Shown here: piece after piece, positions 36,801 to 38,693 of the stretch
Numbering within the stretch: position 1 is the first letter of the stretch
How the letters are laid out: each line of letters begins with the position of its first letter
Source of the DNA: Prorocentrum cordatum
Lineage: Eukaryota > Sar > Dinophyceae > Prorocentrales > Prorocentraceae
Length of the DNA: 64,000 bases
Assembly: GCA_963575745.1 (NCBI GenBank)
Contig: CAUYUJ010015264.1
Location: forward strand, 225,001 to 289,000
Direction of reading: 5' to 3'
The notes under the pieces: model-generated
What the model was told of the DNA's origin: nothing
Seen by the model: the letters and a program-made list of their open reading frames with translations, nothing else
The model's database searches: none
Program-made: the position numbers and the translations under genes

Positions 36801-37809
36801 CAGTCCATGAAACAACACGACGTAGGAGTGTTCGTAGATCTACGCGCATTCTATGTTCTCCATTGGTAGATACGGCGAACATCGATGCGGGAGCCAAATT
36901 AATTCTGTAGTCGATCCCTTAATTACTCGAAAGGTGAAGGACCGCTGCATCGCCAAGCCCGAGAGCTACGAGGATCAAAGACGAACAAACGGCATGAGCA
37001 TAATTTCTTTGAGTTCCGCGCAGATTTCTCGGATCGGCGCGGGGGGCCCCTGGCGGCGCCTCCGGCGCCGCCCCTGACGCGCTCCGCGCGCCAGTGAGGA
37101 GGGTCCAGCGCCTATCCAGGAAGTCCGCGCGGAGCTCCCAAAGTCTCTGTTCATGCAAATCTTGTTCTTCTGGAGGAGCGCAAGGCCCGGCGCGAGAGCG
37201 AGATCGCCGGACTCCGGCAGGCTCGGGCTGCGCGCAGGAGTGACCCTTGGCCGGAGTGACCTGTGGTGCGAGCTCACAGGGGTCCCCCCATTGGCCTGCT
37301 CGCTCGGATCATGGGCAATTTCTCCACCACCACCACCGCATGTATGACGGGGGAGAAGGGAGGATGAGGAGGTCCTCCTCCTCCTCCTCCTCCTCCTCCT
37401 CCTCCTCCTCCTCCTCCTCCTCCTCCTCCTCCTCCTCCCCTCCTCCTCCTCCTCCTCCTCCTCCTCCTCCTCCTCCTCACTCCTCCTCCTCGTCGTCGTC
37501 GCCTCCTCCTTCCTCCTCCTACTCCTCCTACTCGCCTTCCTCCTCCCCTCTCCTACCTGTGGTGGTGGTGGTGGAAAATGGGCCCATCGTTGGAGCTGGC
37601 CCACCAGCGGCCCACGAACGCGGCGCACCAGAGGTCACTCTCGTTGCCTGGGGAGCCACTCTTGTGCGCGTGGTCGGGAGGCGCTGTCCATCCTGGAGTC
37701 GGAGACGGCCCTGGTGCTCACCACCCGCCATCGAAGAAGAAAATTCGGGGGTGAACAGAACCCCCACCCCGACATGTCGATTCGTGAATTGTCCGTTTTC
37801 GGTTCTTGA
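6001..37809 (+). CDS. Split gene for a coiled-coil protein (14 exons seen, 5' end not found)
   Basis: Fourteen exons (6001-6067, 18367-18419, 25905-25967, 30332-30481, 33566-33697, 34040-34645, 34770-35075, 35264-35419, 35726-35791, 36016-36102, 36642-36743, 36934-36972, 37176-37220, 37681-37809) keep one frame when joined and give about 666 residues ending at TGA. The product is rich in Ala, Lys, Glu and Asp heptads and contains landmarks in the order [99 protein letters not shown] and IAKPESYE. From memory this is the order of a large, functionally uncharacterised dinoflagellate coiled-coil family, usually with a signal peptide. The N-terminal exon with any signal peptide is missing here and may lie before 6001 or outside the window. 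Coding is about 2 kb in nearly 32 kb. Exon order is read from sequence; family membership is recall; function is unknown. Confidence 0.
6130..6310 (+). repeat. Two tandem 89-bp units
   Basis: CGACGTTTCTCGGGCCGAAC, GGGGAAGAGGGAAAGGGGG, GTCACGAA and GTGCAGCTGGGTTCGGCCCC, repeated once with four or five differences. It starts about 65 bp after the donor at 6067. Confidence 0.
6311..8519. other. Intronic stretch, no gene
   Basis: Contains recurring CGAGTTCATCCG/CGAGTTCCTCCG words (6430-6470, 6810-6880, 7360-7420) and two imperfect copies of a 110-bp segment ending GCTGATTCACGAAGCTGAAG (8040) and GCTGATTCGCGAAGGTGAAG (8163). Confidence 0.
7112..7200 (+). repeat. Short tandem GTCCTATGGGGGA
   Basis: Five drifting 13-17 bp units such as GAGTCCTATGGGG and GAGTCCTACTGGG. 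Confidence 0.
8600..9050 (+). pseudogene. Reverse transcriptase core of LINE copy 1 (in-frame stop)
   Basis: [39 protein letters not shown], a TAG at 8865-8867, then in the same frame [20 protein letters not shown] and [13 protein letters not shown]. These correspond to RT motif A (DIRKFYE), the AGC.GATT block and the catalytic [FV]IDD motif C of dinoflagellate LINEs as I recall them. The stop lies between motifs A and B, so no full enzyme can be made without readthrough. Confidence 0.
9070..9715 (+). pseudogene. RT thumb/linker of LINE copy 1, frameshifted
   Basis: Segments in different frames: [17 protein letters not shown] (9080-9160), [20 protein letters not shown] (9260-9345) and [20 protein letters not shown] (9610-9670). 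They align loosely with the region after the RT palm in LINE copy 2 ([20 protein letters not shown] and following). Similarity ends abruptly at the C run near 9719, where the foldback element starts. Confidence 0.
10180..10480. repeat. Degenerate G-rich minisatellite
   Basis: Loose repeats of the type GGTGGTAGCGGGGCTGCAGTGGGAA, period about 40-45 bp with much variation. Non-coding as far as seen. Confidence 0.
10865..11140 (+). repeat. Tandem repeat, about 46-bp unit
   Basis: About six copies of a unit with CAGAGCGTCCAGGCGCTCGG followed by GCTCAGAGGCATCGCTGGGG. Copies differ by a few substitutions. Part of the foldback interior. Confidence 0.
11155..11290 (+). repeat. Tandem repeat, about 34-bp unit
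   Basis: Four to five copies of GAGCGCCCACTTGCTCTGG plus GGCATTTTTCA. It directly precedes the right-hand TTGTAAAG repeats. Confidence 0.
12040..12600 (+). pseudogene. RNase H domain remnant of LINE copy 1
   Basis: [20 protein letters not shown] carries the first catalytic Asp (DGSG). About 125 codons later, [15 protein letters not shown] carries the last Asp in the GN.EAD.LA motif. The segment between aligns better in another frame ([15 protein letters not shown]), so a frameshift pair is likely even though an open frame spans the whole stretch. Confidence 0.
12660..12840. mobile_element. Family 8 element, copy 1
   Basis: ACCCTGCTTGCCTCCAGGGT, GCCCTGGGTTTCTTGGGTTT, CGATGGCTCTGCTTTGGAAG and GTTTCTTGTGGACTGGCCCC. 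It sits at the 3' side of LINE copy 1. Confidence 0.
12985..13185 (+). mobile_element. Family 12 element
   Basis: TCGGGGGCGGCAAAGCGGGG at left and GCGGCCGCCCCCGA at right. Internal GGGCCATGACATTTCCCCAG. It is followed by a GAC/GGA-rich patch 13190-13490. Confidence 0.
13480..14070 (+). repeat. Family 15 composite repeat, copy 1
   Basis: GAACAGTGTAAACCCAACAC, then two units with GCGTCTTGACGATCCTGAAT and GGGACTCCAACGCCGCGAAT, then three about 88-bp units with ACGAATGTGCGCGGCGC...GGCGAGAGCCACATTT...CATCCGTGAAGC. It abuts LINE copy 2. Confidence 0.
14083..14700 (+). pseudogene. RT palm and post-palm of LINE copy 2
   Basis: [20 protein letters not shown] matches the AGC..AT block and [14 protein letters not shown] is RT motif C (IDD). 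After a stop, a shifted frame gives [20 protein letters not shown] and [16 protein letters not shown] followed by an Arg-rich helix. All are landmarks I associate with dinoflagellate LINE ORF2. The frame changes show decay. Confidence 0.
14700..15120 (+). pseudogene. Linker of LINE copy 2 ORF2, frame-shifted from RNase H
   Basis: Open from 14858 with [19 protein letters not shown] and [20 protein letters not shown], typical of the region between RT and the zinc knuckle in this LINE group. The next domain continues in another frame, so one indel near 15100-15180 separates them. Confidence 0.
15099..16355 (+). CDS. LINE copy 2 ORF2 C-terminal part: zinc knuckle and RNase H
   Basis: 418 codons open. 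Residues about 75-100 hold [18 protein letters not shown], a C-x2-C...H...C knuckle. [10 protein letters not shown] (about residue 180) is the first RNase H catalytic motif and FVVDCAALI the internal Asp. The C-terminal GN.xAD motif reads GNIAAYHYA, so the last catalytic Asp appears to be Tyr. The start shown is only the first ATG of the frame; the true protein began upstream in another frame. Probably inactive. No other family explains the pair of knuckle and RNase H. Confidence 0.
   Translation: MEAASIFWRLRQSRLPIIVRGTSKSNSPARLKASNWVLLPRPLLRQSDRKGCVDWVQVRRGLWHARKRLAPDEYTSLRRYMCGSLITGRVLSGWGYDLQPSCPYCLEVDTHYHRLWTCPLGKEFRGEVAGLDATEGASEDSAFYSHLWPPRTQLEPLLEEWGARYVDASGPCDPFEFEPNGEIFTDGSCFDPEIRHLVRSGSSDVDLNEDNSLKEQTAVDGKHGGPLMAVLHSEAASTNTFVVDCAALIRKSIKSCIDGRSPFSRAWGHISRAPPAGEWLRLVKTKGHRKESEAVNEQDRRYILGNIAAYHYAWQGSRSHRPAPAVVDEHVAAGDLYLAVLVGAGKILGSWPKSEELWGELQRLPKEPRPSPPRPFSESHQPVCDGQRYLCLSCLRIVSPRSKFDCRAMPPAMGGLAA
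16566..16887 (+). other. Junction between LINE copy 2 and a third LINE 5' region
   Basis: No coding seen. It contains GGGATGGTTGGTTAGGGCAG and a (CG)n patch at 16860-16876. It may be the 5' UTR of the element whose ORF1 follows at 16888. Confidence 0.
16888..17592 (+). CDS. LINE ORF1-like protein with zinc ribbon and basic Pro/Ala-rich tail
   Basis: 234 codons from [30 protein letters not shown] and LCGTPFDPP form a short zinc-binding region (C-x2-C near residues 39-42, with an earlier Cys at residue 16). Then comes a long Pro/Ala/Gly linker and a basic [16 protein letters not shown] tail. Dinoflagellate LINEs have, as I recall, an ORF1 starting MVK.R..PY with GW and CxxC, so I assign it there by inference. 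No matching ORF2 follows before 18000, so this third copy is 3'-truncated and head-to-tail with copy 2. Confidence 0.
   Translation: MVKSRQSPYQARSSQGCRGWIHLSRFKGEDGDVLTCKLCGTPFDPPQEALGAIREARAARAAAVRQPVPPGPALPGPVAPGLVRPSAAPKPSAKRELQLSVKGSAPPPPPNPEPSGPPIPLPPALPRGQELSIQGLGPRGLGAPPKACPVGKAPWPGAGTAKSPAWRPPQPKAPPPARLLAAQGKGRGKGRARAPRPRRTQGTAAPRLRIRVALLKAANRTLKGRGRHFRERAA
17600..18366 (+). other. GT-rich patch and GGA-rich tract before exon 18367
   Basis: (GGTG)n at 17706-17735, then mixed sequence to 17970, then purine-rich GGA sequence from 17995 with dense GGA repeats at 18178-18270. No gene seen. Confidence 0.
18367..18419 (+). CDS. Coiled-coil gene, exon after the 12.3-kb intron
   Basis: The acceptor is CTGCAG|GCGAGTC. 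The exon encodes [17 protein letters not shown] and the frame then runs into TAG in a GGA tract, so it must splice out near 18419. The exact donor is unclear. The motif KKGDLEASI fits directly between the preceding and following exons of the family. It lies between two GGA-rich blocks. Confidence 0.
18420..18790 (+). repeat. GGA microsatellite and purine-rich tract
   Basis: Nearly pure purine on the plus strand. It begins within a few bases of the end of the exon at 18419. Confidence 0.
19181..19282 (+). repeat. (ATGT)n microsatellite
   Basis: TATG/ATGT tetranucleotide tract with a few GCAT variants. Confidence 0.
19495..19640 (+). repeat. Two diverged copies of the 90-bp array unit
   Basis: TTGGAGCTCCCCATGGGGCC at 19502 and GATGGAGTTCCCTATCGGCC at 19591, with GCGTGTAAGGGTTGCGCCG, match the unit of the arrays at 56.0-56.5 and 59.7-60.6 kb. 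Confidence 0.
19650..22100. other. Intronic stretch without a recognised gene
   Basis: GC-rich mixed sequence with short GGA tracts (21545-21580) and a CCT tract (21797-21895). The open frames at 20270-21470 (minus) and 20650-21200 (plus) show no motif I recognise and overlap each other. Confidence 0.
21797..21895 (+). repeat. CCT microsatellite
   Basis: About 30 nearly uninterrupted CTC units. Confidence 0.
22125..22345 (+). mobile_element. Family 9 element, copy 1
   Basis: AAGCGTCTTGGCTGGCCTAT at left mirrors ATAGGAATGCCGGGACGG at right. Inside, TTCTAAGAACA-type inverted motifs recur four times. Copy 2 lies at 32970-33185 with the same order. Confidence 0.
22421..22666 (-). CDS. Candidate minus-strand coding segment, acidic/Ala-rich
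   Basis: [20 protein letters not shown] and [19 protein letters not shown] are low-complexity but balanced in composition and unlike the microsatellite frames. No family recognised. It lies antisense within an intron. Could be an exon of an unknown gene or chance. Confidence 0.
   Translation of the reverse strand: MKAEKSTNQKVADEDAEPQVLAEEEAGGGHRAKKAVDEAVEQPSAAKKELTTQTAQQTVESHAACEEEQFDEATRSTRPEP
23218..23490 (+). repeat. Minisatellite of 9-10 bp, TAGGGCTATA
   Basis: Tandem GGGCTATAG and GGGCTAGAG units with drift into GGTTATAAG. Very regular at 23220-23370. Confidence 0.
23500..23578 (+). repeat. CCCGGGCACC minisatellite
   Basis: Seven or eight tandem copies of a 10-bp unit, following the TAGGGCTATA tract. 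Confidence 0.
23805..24262. repeat. Locally duplicated 85-bp segment
   Basis: GCCGGGCCGAGATCGGCCCA, CTGCCGGGCCCCCTCACCTC and CTCGCAGGTGCACTGCTCCT occur at 23818-23888 and again at 24188-24258. The second copy runs straight into a CCT microsatellite. Minus-strand frames ([20 protein letters not shown]) could be coding but are not recognised. Confidence 0.
24251..24382 (+). repeat. CCT microsatellite
   Basis: CTCCTC repeats beginning directly after GCACTGCTCCT of the duplicated segment. Confidence 0.
24796..24945. mobile_element. Family 7 element, copy 1
   Basis: GGTCGACCTAAGCGATAGT at left, GCACTGCTTAGGTCGATCC at right (inverted). Interior GGGCCGTTTTCGTTTTCCGA and GACAACGAGGGAAGACGAAA. Copies 2 and 3 are at 31035-31175 and 44262-44400. 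Confidence 0.
25160..25270 (+). mobile_element. Family 10 element, copy 1
   Basis: GGTCGATATGTGAACGACC, GGCCGATCGTTCCAAGCTTG and CCGCGGTGTCAGGAACCAAC. The same succession is at 38430-38605. Confidence 0.
25645..25800 (+). repeat. GGA microsatellite
   Basis: GGAGGA tract with GGC and GAC variants, upstream of the exon at 25905. Confidence 0.
25905..25967 (+). CDS. Coiled-coil gene, exon [12 protein letters not shown]
   Basis: Encodes [20 protein letters not shown] plus Lys. The 5' boundary is uncertain by a few bases (the CAG at 25901-25903 is the nearest AG). The donor is AAG|GACTGA, a GA donor, and reading on gives an immediate stop. It joins in frame to the exon at 30332, whose first codon is GAC. 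Confidence 0.
25985..26190 (+). repeat. GGA microsatellite
   Basis: GGAGGA tract starting about 15 bp after the GA donor at 25967. Confidence 0.
26300..27390 (-). pseudogene. Phosphoglycerate kinase-like remnant with a reiterated segment
   Basis: Read on the minus strand, [13 protein letters not shown] and [20 protein letters not shown] (27350-27210) resemble the PGK N-domain stretch ..AALPT..KPVA..(I/L)GE... An in-frame TAG at 27199-27201 is followed in the same frame by [20 protein letters not shown] and FYKGETKND, close to the PGK consensus [19 protein letters not shown]. That segment is then repeated, about four copies of 52 codons from 27189 to 26565 (next copies [57 protein letters not shown]), with a one-base deletion near 26925. 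The remainder ([14 protein letters not shown] and an Ala-rich helix) is not PGK. The PGK segment ADLYVNDAFG is absent. Glycolytic activity is not possible from this piece. Confidence 0.
26565..27189 (-). repeat. Tandem array of about four 156-bp PGK-like units
   Basis: Each unit reads V(K/E)xxV...DGDVLVLE...H(K/E)GETK...GELM. Copies diverge at roughly a third of residues, so the array is old or fast evolving. The boundary between units 2 and 3 contains a frameshift. Confidence 0.
27435..27600 (-). mobile_element. Family 3 element, apparently an intron of the PGK-like gene
   Basis: CAGACACAATCAATCGTCGA, AAAATATGGGAAGTGGGG, AAGACAAAAACCCAGAAAAG and TTTGTGTCTCAGGGCCCCTT. On the minus strand the flanks are GGTCGTTG and AGTCGTGG (6 of 8). 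Excising it gives [18 protein letters not shown] in one frame. Confidence 0.
27600..27650 (-). CDS. Candidate exon upstream of the PGK-like remnant
   Basis: Minus-strand [11 protein letters not shown] follows an acceptor GTCAG and joins [15 protein letters not shown] across the family 3 insertion. No family recognised. The segment before it (27660-27800, [20 protein letters not shown]) may be a further exon. Confidence 0.
27840..27861 (-). other. Dinoflagellate spliced-leader relic
   Basis: The minus strand reads TCTGC then AGCCATTTTGGCTCAAG. The dinoflagellate spliced leader recalled from the literature is D-CCGT-AGCCATTTTGGCTCAAG, so 20 of 22 positions agree and the last 17 are exact. It lies upstream of, and in the same orientation as, the PGK-like remnant, as expected of a retroposed trans-spliced mRNA. 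Confidence 0.
27870..28075 (+). repeat. GGA microsatellite
   Basis: Long GGA tract with an internally duplicated GGCGGAGGCGGCGGAGGAGG block. It begins right next to the spliced-leader relic. Confidence 0.
28672..28825. mobile_element. Family 11 element with 20-bp-plus terminal inverted repeats
   Basis: ACCACCCCAACCCAACCCGA at left mirrors TCGGGTTGGGTTGGGGTGGT at right. The interior holds GGGGGGGGGGTCGGGGAACA. A decayed second copy is at 38108-38255. Confidence 0.
28903..29092. mobile_element. Family 1 MITE in an intron
   Basis: CTGTCCCCCTACAGGGGGAT plus TTCCGACGAAAA at left; TTTTGTCGACAATCCCCCTG plus TAGGGGGACACGCCCGAC at right. The outermost left bases are altered and no duplication is clear. 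Confidence 0.
29535..29722. mobile_element. Family 2 palindromic element
   Basis: AAACATAAACTTTCGACG, GCGGATTTCTTGGATCTGCG, GGCGCCTCTGGCGCC, then GCAAATCCAAGAAGTCCGCG and CGTTTTTGTTTAGG. Confidence 0.
29745..30060 (+). mobile_element. Family 14 element
   Basis: CTTCAGAGCGTCGAGCGGTG, CTGCCCTCCTCTTCAGGGGG, CTTCCAGCGCCTTCCGACTT, GCTCGGACGTGTGTATG and GGGAATGGACGTCCGAGCGA. It lies upstream of exon 30332. Confidence 0.
30332..30481 (+). CDS. Coiled-coil gene, exon [12 protein letters not shown]
   Basis: Exactly 50 codons, with acceptor CTGGAG|GACCTTG and donor CACACAG|GCGGGG. It contains [21 protein letters not shown] and AKNPAAFTQ, which are among the best conserved landmarks of the family and give a heptad-rich helix. 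The preceding intron is 4.4 kb and carries antisense coding remnants. Confidence 0.
30576..30895 (+). repeat. TG/CG microsatellite in an intron
   Basis: (GT)n at 30580-30600, (GC)n at 30672-30692, (GT)n at 30693-30745 and further interrupted GT to 30895. Confidence 0.
31035..31178. mobile_element. Family 7 element, copy 2
   Basis: GTGGACCTCAGCGGTGTCTT, TGGGCCGTCTTCGTTTGGGT, ACAAAACGAGGGACAACGAA, then ACACCGTTCAGGTTCAGCC. Confidence 0.
31745..31912 (+). mobile_element. Family 3 element in an intron
   Basis: CAGACACAAGTCACCCTCGG, AATATGGGAAGGGGGG, GATATGGGGAATCCTGGGAG and TTTGTGTGTCCCTGGGCCCC. Confidence 0.
32426..32623. mobile_element. Family 1 MITE in an intron
   Basis: TTATGTCGGGCGTGTCCCC at left, GGGGGACAGGCCCGACTTAA at right. 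Interior GACTGTCGACGAAAAATACG and TAGTCCCCAGACTA. Flanks GGGTAGTA and GGATGATA are only partly alike. Confidence 0.
32795..32957. mobile_element. Family 4 element
   Basis: GATCGACTGCAGGACTTCAG at left and TCTGTAGTCGATCCCCTACT at right, with TTCCGTAGATTTACGG between. A free copy of the element that forms intron 36744-36933. Confidence 0.
32970..33185 (+). mobile_element. Family 9 element, copy 2
   Basis: CAAGCAGTGGCGAGGCGTCC, GATGTTCTCAGAGCATTTCT, TTCTGAGAGCATTGGTGTTG and GGAATGCCGGGACGGTCGGC, collinear with copy 1. Confidence 0.
33245..33495 (+). repeat. Two CCT microsatellites upstream of exon 33566
   Basis: CTCCTC at 33255-33322 and 33435-33492, separated by 110 bp of mixed sequence. Confidence 0.
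33566..33697 (+). CDS. Coiled-coil gene, exon [12 protein letters not shown]
   Basis: 44 codons. The acceptor chosen is CCCGAG|GTGGACACC, because it joins the previous exon as [11 protein letters not shown]. The exon contains [17 protein letters not shown] and ends AGCGAGGAG|GATCAG, a GA donor. A CCT microsatellite (33435-33490) lies just upstream in the 3.1-kb intron. Confidence 0.
33745..33850 (+). mobile_element. Family 18 fragment in a coiled-coil gene intron
   Basis: GGCCTCCTGGGGGAGTCGCC, GGCTGGCTTCGCCTCGGAGT and CAGAGCGCACCCCGGGAGTG resemble 41770-41890. Confidence 0.
34040..34645 (+). CDS. Coiled-coil gene, largest exon (202 codons)
   Basis: Acceptor TTCACAGAG|GACCCC. The exon runs through [67 protein letters not shown] and [16 protein letters not shown], ending GGCGAG|GACCCGTTT. 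It is almost wholly Ala/Glu/Lys/Asp and predicts a long coiled coil. The donor GACCC is repeated exactly at the start of the next exon, 124 bp away. Confidence 0.
34646..34769 (+). mobile_element. 124-bp intron bounded by an exact 11-bp direct repeat (introner-like)
   Basis: AGGACCCGTTT occurs at 34644-34654 and again at 34768-34778. The junctions fall inside the repeat as GAG|GA...CAG|GA, so removing 124 bp restores GEDPFVKV. The insert has imperfect inverted ends: ATGACCAGATCTGG just inside the left repeat, and its approximate complement at 34719-34740. This is the signature expected of recent insertion with target duplication supplying both splice sites. Confidence 0.
34770..35075 (+). CDS. 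Coiled-coil gene, exon [15 protein letters not shown]
   Basis: 102 codons: [78 protein letters not shown]. This is a classic heptad coiled coil with one Cys. The donor is GCCAAG|GCTCGAG, a GC donor. The next exon begins AAG|GCGGAC, so the joined sequence is TTAKADLT. Confidence 0.
35076..35263 (+). mobile_element. Intron made of a family 2 palindromic element (188 bp)
   Basis: The intron body is a near-palindrome: GCAGCTCCGCGCGG and GGCGCTGGGCC at left mirror GGCGCGGATCC and CCGCGCGGACCTC at right, around GCGCCAGAGGCGC. The flanks share CAAGGC (CCAAGGCT against GCAAGGCG, 6 of 8). The same palindrome, free of any gene, is seen at 42765-42962 and elsewhere. Confidence 0.
35264..35419 (+). CDS. 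Coiled-coil gene, exon [11 protein letters not shown]
   Basis: 52 codons: [34 protein letters not shown], then a low-complexity Ser/Gly/Ala linker ending GAGGS. The 3' boundary lies within ATCATC, which is repeated at the next exon. It could be 35419 to 35425, and no standard donor or acceptor pair fits exactly. Confidence 0.
35420..35725 (+). mobile_element. Intron with terminal inverted repeats and a GGA microsatellite core
   Basis: Left end TCGGAGGAGGGGCCGG (35426 on), right end CCGGCCCTCCTCCGA (35712-35726), a clear inverted pair. The core is a GGA tract (35552-35652). ATCATC sits directly outside the left end and overlaps the right end. Removing 306 bp restores [12 protein letters not shown]. 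The acceptor lacks AG. Confidence 0.
35726..35791 (+). CDS. Coiled-coil gene, exon [15 protein letters not shown]
   Basis: 22 codons: [20 protein letters not shown] plus Ala and Glu. It ends GCCGAG|GAGGGCG (GA donor) and joins GGGAG|GAGGCAGAC. This is the most conserved landmark of the family in memory, which fixes both boundaries to within a codon. Confidence 0.
35792..36015 (+). other. 224-bp intron with GA donor
   Basis: Flanked by CGAGGAGGGC and GGAGGAGGCA (GAGGAGG shared). The insert contains the direct repeat GACCTGGTTTGGTG (around 35820 and 35926). No convincing terminal inverted repeat was seen, so its origin is not assigned. Confidence 0.
36016..36102 (+). CDS. Coiled-coil gene, exon [17 protein letters not shown]
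   Basis: 29 codons, starting [17 protein letters not shown] and ending EQDVVYK at AAG|GCTCGG (GC donor). Helical and charged. It joins exon 36642 as VVYKVKEF. Confidence 0.
36103..36641 (+). other. 539-bp intron carrying a family 3 element
   Basis: GC donor, acceptor CCAGAG|GTGAAG. The right third (36455-36625) is a family 3 element. The left part is GC-rich with GAGGGCC/GGCCCTC inverted segments. No coding sequence was seen. Confidence 0.
36455..36625 (+). mobile_element. Family 3 element inside an intron
   Basis: Contains CAGGCACAATTCATCGTCGA, AAAATATGAGAAGGGG, GAGAAAATATGGGG and GGAATCCTGGGATTCGTGTC, then TGTGCCCCTGGGCCCCTTT. The same order occurs at 3358-3525, 27435-27600 and 31745-31912. 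Confidence 0.
36642..36743 (+). CDS. Coiled-coil gene, exon [13 protein letters not shown]
   Basis: 34 codons: [34 protein letters not shown]. The donor is CAG|GTTTGAG, the only plain GT donor seen in this gene. It joins AAAG|GTGAAGG as [13 protein letters not shown]. Confidence 0.
36744..36933 (+). mobile_element. Intron made of a family 4 element (190 bp)
   Basis: Left GAGTAGGAGATCGACTGCA. The right end read in complement is GAGTAATTAAGGGATCGACT, an imperfect inverted pair. An inner inverted pair surrounds GTAGATCTAC. A second copy with the same ends sits at 32795-32955. AGGT is shared by both flanks and carries the junctions. Confidence 0.
36934..36972 (+). CDS. Coiled-coil gene, 13-codon exon IAKPESYE
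   Basis: [13 protein letters not shown], ending TACGAG|GATCAAAG (GA donor). It joins exon 37176 as [24 protein letters not shown] is a near-invariant landmark of the family. Confidence 0.
36973..37175 (+). mobile_element. Intron made of a family 2 palindromic element (203 bp)
   Basis: Left AACAAACGGCATGAGCATAA then TTCCGCGCAGATTTCTCGG, centre GGCGCCTCCGGCGCC, right GTCCGCGCGGAGCTC then TTCATGCAAATCTTGTTCTT. The flanks CGAGGATC and GGAGGAGC match at 6 of 8 positions and carry the GA donor and AG acceptor. Confidence 0.
37176..37220 (+). CDS. Coiled-coil gene, 15-codon exon [15 protein letters not shown]
   Basis: [15 protein letters not shown], donor CGGCAG|GCTCGGG (GC). It joins GGGAG|GCGCTG to give [11 protein letters not shown], as in the C-terminal helix of the family. 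Confidence 0.
37221..37680 (+). mobile_element. 460-bp intron: long inverted repeat with a CCT microsatellite loop
   Basis: About 90 bp at each end pair as imperfect inverted repeats. For example GGAGTGACCTGTGGTGCG at left mirrors GAGAGTGACCTCTGGTGCG read in complement at right, and CTCCACCACCACCACC mirrors GGTGGTGGTGGTGG. The loop is (CCT)n with variants, 37376-37550. The flanks GCAGGCTC and GGAGGCGC match at 6 of 8 positions. Confidence 0.
37681..37809 (+). CDS. Coiled-coil gene, terminal exon
   Basis: Encodes [20 protein letters not shown], then [10 protein letters not shown] and a short tail to TGA at 37807-37809. Family C termini in memory end soon after a basic run such as RHRRRKF, so the stop is plausible. 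A further 3' splice cannot be excluded. Confidence 0.
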   Translation, partial: ALSILESETALVLTTRHRRRKFGGEQNPHPDMSIRELSVFGS

Positions 37810-37914
37810 GAGGGCGCCGCGGCCGTCGTTTTCCAGGCTTGTGCCCGCCAGGTTTGGGCCCAGGGCCGCTTACACTAAACCACGTTTTACTAAAGGGGGG
37901 TCTGTCCATCCCCG

Positions 37915-38112
37915 AAAAAACGTAATGAAAACAAAGTTTTGGCGCTCCGCGCGGATTTCTTGGACCCGCGCGGCCCCCCCTCCTGCGGCGCCTCCGGCGC
38001 CGCCTCAGCGCGCCAGGAAGTCCCAGCACGGACCCAAGAAATTTGGCGGAGCGCCAAAAATCTATGTTTATGCGTTTTGTTGTTTTTGTTTTGTTTTTTG
38101 TTTCTCAACAAG
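37915..38112. mobile_element. Family 2 palindromic element
   Basis: TTTTGGCGCTCCGCGCGGAT at left mirrors TTTGGCGGAGCGCCAAAA at right, with GCGCCTCCGGCGCCGCC in the centre. It begins about 105 bp after the terminal exon of the coiled-coil gene. Confidence 0.
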
Positions 38113-38250
38113 CCACCCCAACCAAACCCGAAGGCCCCTTAACTTGCCCTCCACTTCCAGGATGGGGGGGGGCGTGCGAGAACATTGGAAAGCACACGTG
38201 GAACCCGCACCCCCCCAACCCGAAGTTTGAGTCGTCGGGTATGGCTTAGG
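38108..38250. mobile_element. Family 11 element, copy 2 (decayed)
   Basis: AGCCACCCCAACCAAACCCG, CTTGCCCTCCACTTCCAGGA, ACACGTGGAACCCGCACCCC, then TCGTCGGGTATGGCTTAGGG. Confidence 0.
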
Positions 38251-38375
38251 GGAACCAAAAAGTACCAATACCGCTACTCTCCGGACCTCTCCCGTGCTGC
38301 GTTCTGACCAGAATCTCGAGGCGAATCCAGCGGTGGCGACGATGGCCTCCCAGGAGGCCCCAGACGGGAAAACGG
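38250..38375 (-). mobile_element. Family 18 element, minus orientation
   Basis: GGGGAACCAAAAAGTACCAA, GTTCTGACCAGAATCTCGAG and GCGGTGGCGACGATGGCCTC are the complement of the order at 41770-41890. Confidence 0.
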
Positions 38376-38429
38376 GGGAAGGGCAGCGGTATGGGTACCT
38401 CGTACTTGTCCGACGTGTGGGGTGGGGTA

Positions 38430-38605
38430 GGTTCGCGTCGTGTCGACTGTCGGCGACCCCGCCGCTGGTGCTCCACGGAGAACGCCGCCGGCGACCCCGA
38501 ATCGGTCGATGTTGAACGATTGGACGTTCCAGAAGCGGCCGATCGTTCGAGGTCGAACGATCACCGCGGTGTCAGGGGCCAACGCCCGGTCGACACCGAC
38601 ACGAT
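38430..38605 (+). mobile_element. Family 10 element, copy 2
   Basis: GTCGACTGTCGGCGACCCC, GGTCGATGTTGAACGATTGG, GGCCGATCGTTCGAGGTCGA and CCGCGGTGTCAGGGGCCAAC, ending CGGTCGACACCGACAC as an imperfect inverse of the start. Confidence 0.
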
Positions 38606-38693
38606 CTTGCTGTGGCCAGGTGCAGCTGCGCACCCGGAAGCGCGCCGCGGGGGACGGCTTCCTCTCGGGGTGCTGCTACACGTGCCCCTGGCC

